Origin: Siphonodentalium dalli
Lineage: Eukaryota; Mollusca; Scaphopoda; Gadilida; Siphonodentaliidae
Assembly (NCBI GenBank): GCA_032622095.1
Contig: CP136061.1
Span: 49,233,797-49,297,796, forward strand
Direction of reading: 5' to 3'
Length of the DNA stretch: 64,000 nucleotides
Shown here piece after piece: positions 20,401 through 35,400 of the stretch. Every line of letters starts with the position of its first letter. Positions within the stretch are counted from its first letter, which is position 1. Under the pieces are notes generated by a model. That model ran no database searches. It saw only the letters and a list, made by a program, of their open reading frames with translations, and had not been told where the DNA came from. The position numbers and the translations under genes were made by a program.

Positions 20401-23400
20401 TATCTACCAGGAAATAAAGCCGAAGCTTCGGTCCTAATGTATGCATGGTAAAATATAGCCTGCCATATATAGACTCTACTAATCCTCAAATTCCAATGAC
20501 AATTACAGATAAATTTACATATCTGATATGCTGACTTGCTTTGGTTTTGGTCGATACCGCGTCAGACATATACATATATCCTATATATTTTGAAGACCTG
20601 TGTCTGTCTGTCTGTCTGTATGTATGTATGTCATTTATACAACTCTACGATTCTCGACCGATCGGGACGAAACTTGGTACGTGTGTGTAGTTTGACCAGG
20701 CGGTCGTCAACGTCGTATTGGCGAGCCCGTGTGACGCCCGTGCAGCGCATGCGCAGACGAGATCTCGGAAACGGGTGGAGCTATCGCCTTGAAATTTTGT
20801 TTTTGAATAGCCCGGACAACGTCGGGCTCATCGGCTAGTCTCATATATATTTTTGAAGACCTCTGTCTGTCTGTATGTCCTTTATAGAATCGAAAACGGG
20901 TTGACCGATCGAGACCAAACTTCCTATCTAAAGGTAAAATCCCACGGGAATCGTCGACGTCGCATTTTGGACAAGCTCTGAGCACCGATTATCCACTCCC
21001 AATCATCAAAATCACCGCAAACGCCACTTCGGGGAGTTAAGGCATCAACGATCTTTATATTGACCATATTCGGAGGTGTTAAGGATTAACGCTCTTTATT
21101 ACAATCGAAGCTGCTAAACGGCTACCCATGCGTAAAATACGGATGCAAAACGAAACGCGGAATGCAATTATCTCGATTAAAAAGGCAGAATGGGTTGTTG
21201 TGTCATATATGACATAGGAACAGCAGAACAGGGGAATTTTTCATCGGGTCAGTCTTTGAGGGACGGATACCATGAATTAATTCATGAAAAAGAAAAAAAA
21301 ATGCGTGTTGTGCTGTCGTTTCGACCGATCGGGACGAAACTTGGTAGTTTGAACAGGTGGTCGTCCTTGTCGTATTGGCGAACCCGCGCGACGCCCGTGC
21401 AGCGCATGCGCAGACGAGATCTCAGAAACGGGTGGAGCTATCGACTTGAAATTTGCTATGTGAATGTATCTTGCCCCGGATACGATTTTTTATCGGGTCG
21501 CCGAGCCAGTGCGACGCAATCTTCGTGCATGCGCATACCGTATCTCGGAAACGGGTAGAGCTATCGACTTGAAATTTGGTTTTTGAATAGCCCGGACAAC
21601 GTCGGGCTCATCGGCTAGTCTCATATATATTTTGAAGACCTCTGTCTGTCTGTATGTCTGTCTGTATGTTATTTATACAACTCTACGATTCTCGACCGAT
21701 CGGGACGAAACTTGGTACGTGTGTATAGTTTGACCAGGCGGTCGTCATTGTCGTATTGGCGAGCCCGTATGGCGCCCGCTTCGCGCATGCGCAGACGAGA
21801 TCTCGGAAACGGGTGGAGCTATCGACTTGAAATTTGGTATGTGAATGTATCTTGCCCGGGATACGAATATTATCGGGTCGCCGAGCCCGTGCGACGCCAG
21901 CTTCGCACATGCGCAGACGAGATCTCGGAAACGGTTGGAGCCATCGACTTGAAATTTGGTATGTGAATGTATCTTGCCCCGGATACGAATTTTATCGGGT
22001 CGCTTGCGACGCCAGCTTCGCGGATGCGCAGACCAGATCTCGGAAACGGGTAGAGCTATCGACTTGAAATTTGGTTTTTGAATAGCCCGGACAACGTCGG
22101 GCTCATCGGCTAGTCTATTATATATTTTTGGAAGATCTGTGTGAATTAAGTATTATTGGGGGTGGGGTAAAGTTTTGTTCTGGGGACCTGTGGATATAAC
22201 GTCATATGTGATGACGTTAAATCGTATGGAAACAGCAATTGTGTGGGCTGACTGACGTGAATATGTTTTGTGAAATAACGGCATACGTAATGACATTTAA
22301 TCTCAAGGAAACCCGCGAAAAAAAAGTCACATTTATGGTTTCAATGTTTTAAGTTATTTCCTTCATAAAAAGAGTCTTCGTGATAAAGAACCCTCTCAAT
22401 ACTTTAGAATATAGAATTAACCTTTAAAATAACAAAAATCTTCGGAATAGTGAACCTTCGGAATAGAGAACCTTCGGAATAGTTAACCTTCGGAATTGTG
22501 GACCTTCGGAATAGCGAACCTTCGGAATAGAGACATATTCCCGAGTAAAATTACCTGGTTCCAGTCACCCCGGTAGAATACCACATAATACCAGAGTGTT
22601 TATTTTTATAAGTGTGATGAGTAGAAATTCTGATCCATATAGACCTCTTGGTAATATAATAGACTTGTAAAGCTTAAATGAACTCACAGGAGTTGTTTAC
22701 ACTTGCGTACATACCTGCATTTGACAACATGACAAATGTGCCCCTTATCTTGGTGCATACCTCATCTACTAGGGATGAGGAGAAGTTGAAGTTATATAAA
22801 GGTATACCCAAGTAAGTGACAGAAGTGATTTCGCAGTCAGTTCGTTTCGACGAAGAGTTAATTTCATAGGAGATCCAGATATGTATTGTAACCCGGTTGG
22901 GGTTAAAGTCGATGTCGCAAATGGTTTCACTTTGCTCACTTTCACATGTACTTGTAAACAGATAAGGCCAAGTGGACGAAAGCAACAAACGCGAAGACCG
23001 AACGCGCTCTAAAATGTGTCTATTTACGTCACAGTGTTTCTTTGCTGTTGAAACTCAGCGCGCCGACTCGGCTTTTAAGTTCCAACGTCATGACGTCACA
23101 CAGAGAAGCAGAACCATAGACTAAAAATAGGATAGACGTCGCACTCATGGTTATCAATCTGTAACGCTACTGGACGTCGCCATTGCTTTGGCCCTCAAGC
23201 GTTAAGGTAGTTCAGAAAAGTAGGGGGAGATAATTTTACGTTATATTTACATAGGGTTCGTGTACGGTTGTGAAGAAATACTCGTAATAAAGTACTTTAT
23301 ATTAACTTTTAATCATAATGCTTTCAATGTGACATTCAATTAATGCCACTAAATACGATTTGGTCCGTGATATGCATTTTCTGGAATGGAAAGTGTCCGT

Positions 23401-26400
23401 AATTCGACGTCAATTACTGCGCTAAATCAAACTCTCTTGTGGCAAGTTGTGCGTATTTTGCGTCCAGGTTTATTTACTCTGATTTCTTACGTGTTGTGGG
23501 GATTTAGTTTTGTAATTTTCCTCGATCAGCTAGTGCAAGTATTGGATGATCTGATTTATTACGTGTAGTGGGGATTTAGTTTTGTAGTTTTCCTAGATCA
23601 GCTGGCGCACATGTAAGTATTGGAGGTATACTGAAGCACATAATTCAGAGTGATTTTTCTCATAAACGTACACACGTACGTTGATGAAATTAATCAATGG
23701 ACATATATGAGTCTCATGTCCTCCACAGTTGAATCACTAGCCCGATTCAACCGGGAACTTTTTAACTTTTATATATACCGGTATATATATAAAAATAAAA
23801 TAATTTCCCGTAAAATTAAATAAATGTCACAGGACCACTGCACCTCATTCTGTCTTGTATTCTAACATATACGAGTATTATAAACATGTCCTTTAATATC
23901 TCATAGTAATTAATTTCATCTTATAAAAACAGACATATATATCATGTTTATATACATAAATGAATAACCAATGATTATTTATTTGAGTTCCGTGATTCTT
24001 TTGTATATTTGGGTCACAGTAGGGTGTTTCAACAAACAGGTGTGTGTGTGTGGTCTTATTATTTGAATTAACCTAAACATGAATATAAAGGGTATCTCTG
24101 TCCACCATGTCAGATATTAAAATAGATATTAACGAAGAACAGTTAATTGTATAGGCTACTTTGAAACTGAGCGAGATAATCCATACAGTAATAAAATAGT
24201 TAATGATTATGGTACAATTTGTAAAATATACTAGTAAGATAACATACTTATAGTCCATTTACATTTGAGAATTACAGTTACTAAAGCTGAATGGGATCAT
24301 GCATGCTATTGGGAGCTACTAGCCTAGCGGATACTTTTTTTCAGACTGGAGGGACACACAATCTGCAAATGAACCTGGGTGTTGCCTTAGTATGGATAAG
24401 TACCATGTGATGGAGAGACAATGTTTGAAATCTATAATTAATTTAATGATGAACTTATAAATGTGTATCATTTGTATCCAGGATTTTCGCACAAGTATAG
24501 TTCAATTCCTTCTTTATCTTGAACACATCCTTGCATTCTGCTTCTCATTTTGTCTCATCTGGATTATTTTCGGCTCATGCATGTTGCACACATCACTTTG
24601 TGACCCACCAATATCATTAATGTGTTGCCATTGGCATACAGTATAGATCTGTCCAGTGTCCACTTCCTGAAATAATACAGAATTCGAAGCATTTAATTTT
24701 AATTTATAAATAATTTACAGGTTACAGGTATGAAATATGTTATATTGGGCTATTTCCCATGCAGTACACACCACTCACCAGTGCCTACATTGGCAAACCA
24801 TGTAATATTCAGTTGTTCATACCTCTTTATGATAGCAGTATAAATTATACAAAAATAATGCTATTGCTAATATAATAATAAATAAGGCTAATGATATTAT
24901 ATTTCAACATAGCTGACCAGTACTTGTATACATTATAATTAATGCCCACGCAGTCTCAATGTCATTTATTAACATTATGAATGTGAGTATACTGTGTGAG
25001 TCTAATGATCAAAAGACACATGAATTATGATTATCATTATGAAAAATATGTTTATCAACAAATGTTATATATTACAAAAAGTGGACATGAAAACAAGTCA
25101 AACTATGAATAGTATGATCACTACAATTAGAATCTAGGAGTAGGACATGTAACCTGCCAAATTGGTGAATTGTTTTGACTGTTCATTTCTAAATTATTGC
25201 TGTAGTAGTACTAGTACACCTCATCACACCTGGCAGTCACATGGAATTCTTGAAATATGACAGCTGTCATTGAAATATTTCTTCCGTAAAACACGTTTGG
25301 GTCGGTACCCGGTATACATGATATTCAAATTACCAATGCAATCATAATGGTGAGATCTATTAAATTAATTTCATTTTGAAAGTCGTTACTAACATAACTT
25401 CAGTCTTCATCCAGGTGAAAATAAATAGAATACAGAATGTCGTGTTGTTTATTACAAAAATGGTCTCAAACGGCATAAAAACTCACCTTTCTGACTCCCC
25501 AACGGACACCCTTGGAAACGTGAGATTCTGATAATTCATGACAGTTGGTGTACCATTAATTCAGCTACAATAGACGCCAGAGTTTTCTCTTTTTATTGCG
25601 ACGAGAAAGCACTGTTTTGATAGAACAATCGGAGTTGAACTACCTTTAGCAATGGCGGACAGAATCGGAGTGCGTTACCGATTGGCCCATCAAATGACGT
25701 CGAGTGACGTATCTATCCTTCCTTCATCTATGGCAGAACTGATTACTGCGTGGATAATTAGACTATGTCACAAATCGTCGGTTCAAAAACCGACTTTCCC
25801 GCCCAAATAAAATTTTCCAGGAGAGACAACAAAATTAATAACTCGTGTGGCGGAACTTGTTGGGAAGGCTGGGTGACTATGTGCTCAAGTCAGACTCTCG
25901 TTCATTATAATATGCACATAATTACTTTTTGGCAATAATTTAAGAGAAAATCATGATTTTGTTTCTGTGGATAATTTTCGTTGTGAATTTATACGACGTT
26001 TTGTCAGGTATACGAAATAACTGAATTATCGATTTGAACTTTTCGATGTTTTTTTAGAACCGCCTAATGGCCGTCAAAATTAGTGACAAACGATTATAAA
26101 TTATTAAATGGTAGTTAAATAAATTTGTTTTGTTTTGTACCTTTGTCGTGTGGAGAAATGTCAGAGATTAAAATAACATAAAGTAACCTATCGTGATGCA
26201 TATTTGATATATTTATATACCGTTTCACTGATGTACACTACACGTGTGCCATACTTTCAATGGTTTATAGCCATATATAAAATAATGATATATATCACCA
26301 TGGATCATTAATTAACAAACTTTTGAAATCGTTGTGGTACCACAGTATACGTATAGCTGTGTATGCAACACATTTCCTGACTGCTAGCTGCGTTGACATT

Positions 26401-29400
26401 AACAACATATCATCAGCATGAATTAATAACCATAAATTAATTCCACCGATTTTCAAAACACATGCCGCCCGCTCAAGATACCACATTAACTGGTCAATGT
26501 AGATGGTGTAAAAACCATCGGGCTCCATGCAGTACATCAATCCATTTTGATTGAATCCGCTTAAATAATGAAAATTTCATTCCAAGTCCCACTTAATTTT
26601 CGAATCACAGATTTTTTTTTTTTATAGTGACTTGATGTACAATCTATGCTATAAAATATGATTAAATACTATAATTCATCACCATTTGAAACATCTGTGT
26701 CTCAGAAGATGCCCATAGAGAAATAGAAAACAGCTGAAATCGACCCCCCGTTATGCATGGCTCCCAGAATGCAACATAATTCAAACTAAAGATGTATTTT
26801 CAATGGAGGGGAATAACTCTATATTTCAAATATAGAGTTATCCATTGAAAAAAATACAACTTTTACTACAATCTAGATGAAACTTAAGCACAAAACCACG
26901 TCGGCAACTCAACATAACCAACATGTTCACAGTTTATTACACCGGATAATTTGATAATACAATGTTTTGGAGCTTCCTCTTTCAAATGGTATATAAAGTG
27001 GCATATCTATTATATATTTTGGAAGATCTGTCTGTCTGTGTGTCAGCTGTGTCTGTGTGTCTGTGTGTTCGCGATGAACTCGAAAACGGCCGACCCGATT
27101 TCGATGAAACTTGGTATGTGGGGGTATTTTCGGCCGGGAACGGGCATAGGCCTATTAATTTGCCCGTGCGACGTGACCTTGACCTTGAAATCGGGTAATT
27201 TCAAGGTCAAACGCCCGAATATTACGGGATTTCGATGAAACTTGGTATGTGGGGGTACATTCGTACGGGGAGTCTCATTAGCATATTCATTTGCCCATGC
27301 GACGTGACCTTGACCTTGAAATCGGGTCAATTCAAGGTCAAATCGCCAATTTTGATGGGATTTCGACGAAATTTGATACATGGGGTTAATTTTGTCCGCT
27401 GAGTGTTTTGGACGGGTCATATCGTGACCCCGACCTCACATTGACCTTCAAAATGATCAATTCGAGGTCAAATCGGGTAAAACCGGATGGATTTCGACGG
27501 GCACGTTTGTCGGGTATTTTTGCCCGGGCAGTGTTTTGGACTGGTCAAATCGTGACCCCACTTGACCTTGACCTTCAAAATGGACAATTCAAGGTCAAAG
27601 CCCGGACGAAGTCGGGTCACCTTCTAGTATTTTATATATGTGATCTGGGGTTTCGAAAATTTAGTGGGCCTTTAACCAGGACTTTAATCTTTAACTGACA
27701 GCGTTTTCCTATTAGATGGAGTAGCTTGTAACTTCATGGTGTTCAGATGTAAAGTAACACTGTTTATTATTTAATTACCATAATGGTGTTACATCCATGT
27801 AATGCGTCTTAAAGATGGATTATCTCTTTAAATAACTGATTTCAGATAGTTTCCGGGGTATGAAATAATACGTATGAGTCGAAAATCACTGCCCGGAAAC
27901 GAATCAATTAATATTGATTTTATTTCGATATTATTTTATTATAATGTTCTAAATATAGTATCAATTAATGGGACACTTATTTGTTCTATATATAGAACTT
28001 TTAGATATAGGCCTCCAGTGTGGTGCTCCGAACGAATGCGAGACGCAAACAGTTACTGTCTCCAATTGATTGTATTTATTTTAATATTAAGTTCGAATCA
28101 AGTAGATAAGCCCTATAGATTGTATTATAGGCTTATTTTATATAATTAAAATAATAAATAAACAAGTGAATAAACGCAAATAAAAAATGTCAGAGACCAT
28201 TATTGAACGGTACAAAGTTATTTTATACGGGAAAAAATCTGAATAAAATAAATATTAATTGATAGACGCGTTTTCGGACAGGGGGTCTTCGAGTCATATT
28301 TATTAATTCATACCCAGGAAACTATATAAATCATGTTGCGGAAGAGTTATCCACCTTTAATGTCTGCTTCGTTGCCTTTTCTCATCATTGAATATGTATG
28401 CCCGTCAACAAGTTGTATTGCAGGGGGTGAAGCTAATATTGATCGACCCTAAAGTCAGTCTGACAATGAAGTGTGACTTTATATCAAATCATGGTGACGT
28501 CATAATTATAACGATTCCAATCCAACCTCCGCATTGAAGGGACCCAAGGCATTCGCAGTGGGCAATGTGCAAACAATTTAAGAGTCTATAAAACATCACC
28601 ACCATAAGAAGAACATGGATCAAATAGATAAACATTGTTCTTTTATTCATTAGCGAGGTTCATCCACACGTACGTATAACTTGTAACGTATGTTGCCATT
28701 ACCAACGACAGTCACCTGGCTCACGTGACCATTCCGCCTACATGTACATGGTCAACCGCTTCAGAAGTCTTGTGTCAAACGTGTAGCAATGCGAAACTTG
28801 TGACAAAGAGGAACAATTCAATATATCAACGCAATGCAGGCTTGCAATCTTCTGCATGCATGCGGGATACATGCATGAAGTTCTGACGAACCCGCGCGCG
28901 CTCTGGGAAGGACTATAATTTATACTCTATTTTCCGACCATGCACTGTCTACATCACACACGTTCTCGCAACATACATGACATTGTGTGTTACCAAAATT
29001 ACATTAATGTCGGCCCTATATATTTGAAAATTGTAGCAAATAATAATTGTAATTGTATATAGCGTTTAACCAATTACTTGATCTAAGACGCTTTTAAACA
29101 TTACAATATTATCCCAGTCATTTGTACAAACCAACCAATGAACCGACTTCAGCCATTATCACGCTGGTCATCCGTGTAACGAGGACGGGGATGAGTAACG
29201 TTGGACGCGCCTCCCGCGTGTTTGCATTGTCACTGGTTGCGCAGGAAATCGACAACTAAATATCTGTACAATATATATATATGTGGGAAAGTAACCGGAC
29301 GCGAAAATTGGTAAGGATGGACTCTCTTTTTTCTCAAGCATATTTACTTTCACACGACATGACATAGGCATATTTAAACCGGTTTACTGTGCGCAATTAT

Positions 29401-32400
29401 TTTGTCAGGCTTCTTCTTCTATGTTTACAATTTTCATCAAACTTTTGGGACTGGGTCCCCAATTTTCAATGGAAAAAACTTGCGCTAGACGGGTGGGTGC
29501 CCAGATCTGACAGGAAAAATCTTGGTGGTTTGAGAATAAATCAATTGGGACATGATAATATCAAGCAGTCAATCTCACGTTATAGATACACCGACAGTCG
29601 ATATTATGTGCAACTCCACCCATGTAAACAGCGGTCCAGAAAGACCGATTCGTCATCCCAGATAAAGTCTCCTTAAATCAGGTTTAGCTGGACCGTCGAA
29701 TAATGGTTTAGTTGCCGGTTTATGGTTATAACGCACAAAACATCGCAATTGACAAAACCAATTGATCCCCATACACTTTTACAAATATGAGTGCTTCCTC
29801 TTATAATTTTCCAATCAAAATGTGCTCGTTGTCGTATAATTATAAATTTTAGCCGTGAATTAAAACGCGGCGGTTTGTCATTAGGTAATTTTGTATACGC
29901 TTAATTATCTCGACGATACAGAGACACTATAAACTGCTAAATGTTTGGTCTGGCTGGACCATGTTTAAACCCGATATGATGAATGCGCCACTTTGGCCTA
30001 CGGTCTCTGGTTTAAAGCACGAATTTATGTATGTCAAACGGCGGTTTAAACCTAGAGGTCGTATACGTACATGTAGACCAGGTTTAATTGTAATTTTCCT
30101 TTTCTTTATGGCATTTTTATCTCACATAATGATGTCATTTCTTTGCCGTTGTCCGATGGAATTATTCCTGGGTGGCTTAATTTTTTATATCCAAACTTTC
30201 CTGTTTTACTGTTGAGGTTCAGCTTTAAATAGTTTTCGGGTGGGATGTGGTGGCATGGACAACCGTGTCGGCCAAAGTGGTGAATGGCAGTTTGCAGGTG
30301 GAACATGGGAATGGGGTAGCTGTTATCTCGTCCATTCCTGTAGAATAAGAGAATGCAAGTGTTAGACTTTTCCATCTAACATCTCAAATATCACACTGGT
30401 TATAATAAATGGTTAACTTAACAAGTCTTATATATATATTTTTTGACATTTTAAACTGACGCTATTTCAGTCCTGGGTTTGAAAGTTACCTTAATTGCTG
30501 GGAAACTCAAACTTAGTATTGGTCTGGAACTGACATTTGTGGATTATATTAGGCCTGAAATGTTCAACAACAAATTTACTGTTTGAGAATCACAACATGC
30601 GTCCTAAATGGGTTAGTGATTTCCACTGACGCGTAAATTGCATCATGGTACCATATTAGCTTGAGTAATGTTATCTCGCCGACGGGTACGGTCCGAAATC
30701 CACCCAACCATGCATGCACGTGTCTATCGATAGCAAACATTCATATACCCTGTTAGTTGTACAAACAGAAACAGACAACGTTTCGTCTGATTAAAATTTG
30801 CTGTGAAACAGATGGTTAAAGGTACTCAATCCGATAAAACTCCTCTCAATTACTATTTCAATGGCTTCGGGGGTAAAAAAAATTTGATTCGAGTCGAGGA
30901 AGTCACCCATCAAAGCTCAGATTTGTTAGATATCGATTTTAGAAATCTATTATTTTTCATTATCGGGAATTCTTACTGGCCCAGTACGTAGTCAATTATT
31001 ACCACTTGATTATAGAGTTATCCATCCTTGTCTGTTTGAATAGAATTTTGGCGTAAAATCTCGAGCATGTTACCAAATTGACGGCAGTTATAAGTACTCA
31101 TCTCGAGAACATAAGAATTTTCAAAAATCAATATCTAATAACTCCGAGCTTTGTTTGATGGGTTCCTCGACTCGAATCAAATATTTTTTACCCCCAAAGC
31201 CAAAGAAATAGTAATATAGGACCCTCTGATCGGATTGTTGTTGTTGGAATCTGTTGAGATGGGGACCCTCTTTACGGGTTGAGTACCTTTAACAATGCAA
31301 CAAATAATGGCAAAACACATAAACATGTGATTCCTTATACATTCAAAACATTCATGTTTCTAAATAAATTCTTTGTCGGAATATTCGCGTATTATTCTGT
31401 AGCGCGTCCAACGTTACATAATAACGGGTCCTCGTTAGTCGTTGATAATGCTAAATATTCGAATTGCTGGTAACTGGTCGCTTGGCGGTGGTTGTGTTGC
31501 TGATATTTCAATGACCGGGATCCCGGCGGTACCCCAACGTCACGATTTGTTCAGATTTGCCCATGATAACAATATTTTTTGAGTCAATTTGCGTGCAATT
31601 TCAGGATTTTGCCACAACTTTCCTCTATATACATTAAGCGTGGACACGTTGACATAAATTTAGTACCCACCGATTAAGACTAACATTGTCCCAAAAACAC
31701 TAGACGCACACTAAAATATACGTCGATTAATCTTAAAGCCATTTACTCGCCGAGACAATTAATTCACACGAAAGTCGCGTCCGCCGTTACGTATTGGCGT
31801 CCTCGTTACACGGATGACCAGCGTGATTATATTGTGTGCATATATGGGCTGCTCTAGTGTGATCAGAACATGATTTGATACTCAGCAGTATGAGAAGTTG
31901 GCTGGTACTCGTTTAACGAATGAGTGGTGCGAAGTCGACACAGTACGATCGAGGCACGTCGCTCAAATCGGCCAGGCCAATGTTATCTGAAAAAAAACAC
32001 CACCGGCTGGCTGTGAACTCATCCCGCTGTGTTGACAGCGAAGACAAATCAGAGACGCTAACCACTGGACCACCGAGCTCCAAGTGAGATATTTTCGATT
32101 TTCAGAAGAGACAAAAAATGTATACAAGTTCGAAGTAGTTGGAGTCTACTCTTATGATGCTTAGGCTTAGTAGGGGATCACGCTGTTTTAAATATTTTGT
32201 TTTGTTCTCGAACGAAAGAATCGACAGGCGTCCAGAACCTTTCGTGCTGAACTATGGGACAAAAAAAATATCCCAGTACGAAGCAGTTGGAGTCTATTCT
32301 TATGACGCTTACGTTAAGTAGGGACTCCCGCTATTTTAAATGTTATGTTTTGTTCTCAAACTGAAATATCGGAGTCGCCCAGAACCGCTCGTACTGAACA

Positions 32401-35400
32401 ATTGGCGTTAATCCTCTTAGACAATACTGGCATAGTATATATCCATATGTCGTACACGACCACCCGTTCAGTGGTTCGGTTATAGCTTATGGAGGGAAAT
32501 GAAAGGTAATGATTCATAAGGTTCGTCATCAAGAAGTCTGTACGTTTTGTTGTTTGATGAGTCAGTCAACAGGTCACGTGCTGTGCTGATATGGTCCCAT
32601 CCAATGCGCTCCCCGTATCAATTATATCGTTACTATCTGCCGACGAACCCGCCTTTGAGAAAAACTAGCTATTGCGGACAGACAGATTACCGGAACATTT
32701 ACATATTTAATAGCGCCTATACGTATATGTACGTCCCAGAGTTCCAACGAAGCTATGTCTAAAACTGAACGACTGGGAGTAAAGTTGTAACGATCATCCA
32801 AGTCAAATGAGTCAGAAAATCCACTGCAGATCAGATTATTTATTTTGAAAATATCATTTAAATAAAAAAAAACATAATCATCCAGAATGTGTTTCCCAAA
32901 TGGCTCCAGGTGGCTGAGGTGGGTGGAAACCAAATCACGTATGCGCTATAATGTAGCTCCATGTGGTTGTAATCAAATTTCCAACCAACATTATGGGAGT
33001 GGGCTAACCGAATTTTACTCTCATTGGATCTCCAGTTGGACGTTCCAACCCAAGGGTGTGAGTGTATTTGTAACTCAAATTTCACCCAAATTGAGAATGG
33101 GCCAGTCGAAAAATCGTATATGTAATATGAACGGTTATTTAAATCTTGACGTACACTATAGTTTATAAATTTTCTAATTTAGTTCTAGGACCACATGCAG
33201 TGGGCACAATATTTACATAAGACTTTACTATGTTATCATATAGGTTGCATATAATGTAACTGATATGTATGTTTAACCGAAATGAATCTTATGAATATCT
33301 TACCTTATCAGCGGACTCCGTCTGAGCATGCATTTCAGAGTTTGGTATATGATTCTAACCAAAATTGTTATTGATGTTCAGCGTCCGATGACTTTCAAAT
33401 CGTATTGTTCGCAGATTTAGTGTTCTTCTTGTTCGGTTCTATATTTATTATTACAGGGACACTCTATCCACGTCCCTGCTAACTCATGATTTACACAGAT
33501 TTAATGTTTCCATTCGTTGTACAGTTCCTGGCCTATTATATCGAATAACACAGAATAACCTATACTATTAACATGACATTAGCACATAAACACAAACATA
33601 CACGTTTTCGCCCTTGCACATGCACCCTCACCCTAAAGATGGTCCATGTGCCGGCTGTCCGAATGATAATGGGAATATTTTCAATCGGAAACGGTCAAAA
33701 TGCGAAGTATATCATCCGCATCGTTGACATCACAAATCTGGTTTGGCGACATCTCATCGCAGGATCGATCCGCGGCTTTGACACCCGAAATTATTGTGGG
33801 TAGGATAGTATTTTTGCGAACCGCTCTGTAGGCTAGGCAATTTTATGGCTAATTAAACATATATTTTTCTATTGATATATATACGCCTTATCCACCGTCA
33901 ATGGCTGATAATTATGTTTCAAACGAACTACCTAAAGTAAAAAAGTGTCTACTATTTATGATAAAATCGGAAATGAGCCGGAATTTCCATTAAATTTATC
34001 GGGATGAGAGCAAGCTACAGTAATGCCCTGAATAATCGACATATTTCCGATTAAATCCTGAATCGTTACCCATAATTCTGCTGTGGTTAAGGAGCACACA
34101 TTATTTTGGGCATTACTGTATGGTCGCTATCCCATTGAGGGAACATTCCGCTTTACGAAATTATGTTTTGAATGGTGGATATCACCATTCAGCTGGGAGA
34201 TATATATATTTATCTGAGGGGAGATATGTTCATTTATCAAAACCGCATGGTCTGATTTGGCGATACCTTCTGGTTTGGCGATACCACGTGCACGGGGGTG
34301 ATTATAGATTGACAGTGCATTTCATTCCAAACCTTTTGTTTCGAACGCTATCTGGGGGAATTTTCTTTTGGTGAATACTATGTCCCATGTTTCGTACTAT
34401 GATCCAGTTCGACGCCAATTCTGTTCTCGGGCAAAATCAATAACCATTAATTAATTTATGGATTAAGAAGAAGGATAAAAGGGGCGTAGAGCACGTTACC
34501 AATTCAATTTTATTTGAATTCATGTAATTATAATAAAGCATTTAAAGTGACTAGACCGGACGATATTGATTGACCTTTGCACCCTATGTATACGAAGCAA
34601 TTATACCCCACTCATTTTCGTCCTTATCCTTTCACGACGAGAGCTGCGCTTGCGCAGCGTTAAATATAATGTGCCATTGCATTCTCTTATATATGCGTGA
34701 TCCAATAAGAAGCCTGGCATATATAAAAAATGCACTGGCTTACAAGGCCCCAGCTAAATATTGTTTGGCCAATGTATTCTATTATATATGCGGGGCATCC
34801 TATATCGTATGGGAGACTCGCATGCATGTATATAAGGGAATTCATTGGCACAGGGTTTTCGCAAATTTTTGGGATGTTCCAGTCATATAAGAATTACGGT
34901 CTCTTTTAACTTTTTTTCGGATGTTAACAAGGAAAAAAGTGACTACAGAGACGCCGGACAAGATGGCATCCATCATGGCGGCAATTTTTCTTGATATGCA
35001 CCAGGTCTATTTGATCGCCATTAAAGGTATTATCACATGCGGTCTTAAAAATGTTTACCAATATATTCGTTATTCTAATAAACCACCCTTAAAAATAGCC
35101 AAACGTCCGACACCAAAGTCCGCTGTGGTGGCCGAAATGTGAAAATTTGCTCAAATATAGGCATTTCACCACGTATTGTTTGTCTCTGTGGGAAAACATG
35201 CACGGGGAATATTTTTATACACACTCTTATATATATAGAAGAGTGATTTGCGCACACTTTGAGAAAGAGTTGGTCTTATTTCGTTTTTATGTTAGGATAA
35301 CCCCATCTACGCGTATGTATGTGCTGGAAATGCCCGGGCCATGATTTCTCTTATAACAGAGTTTAGGATTATTTACCCAAATCCAAGATGGCGGCCAAAA

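Noticed and set aside
18925-22067. Family of arginine-rich proteins (MREAGVARARRPDKIRIRGK...) on both strands
   Set aside because: The frames are open on both strands of a GC-rich 122 bp repeat inside Helitron-like elements; similarity among them comes from the DNA repeat, not protein constraint.
29389-29676. 95-codon frame starting with a hydrophobic leader as a nested gene
   Set aside because: It lies inside the TTA-flanked element, lacks a donor site at a useful phase and has no recognisable domain.
32007-32081. Functional tRNA gene
   Set aside because: The acceptor stem does not pair and the B box is degenerate.
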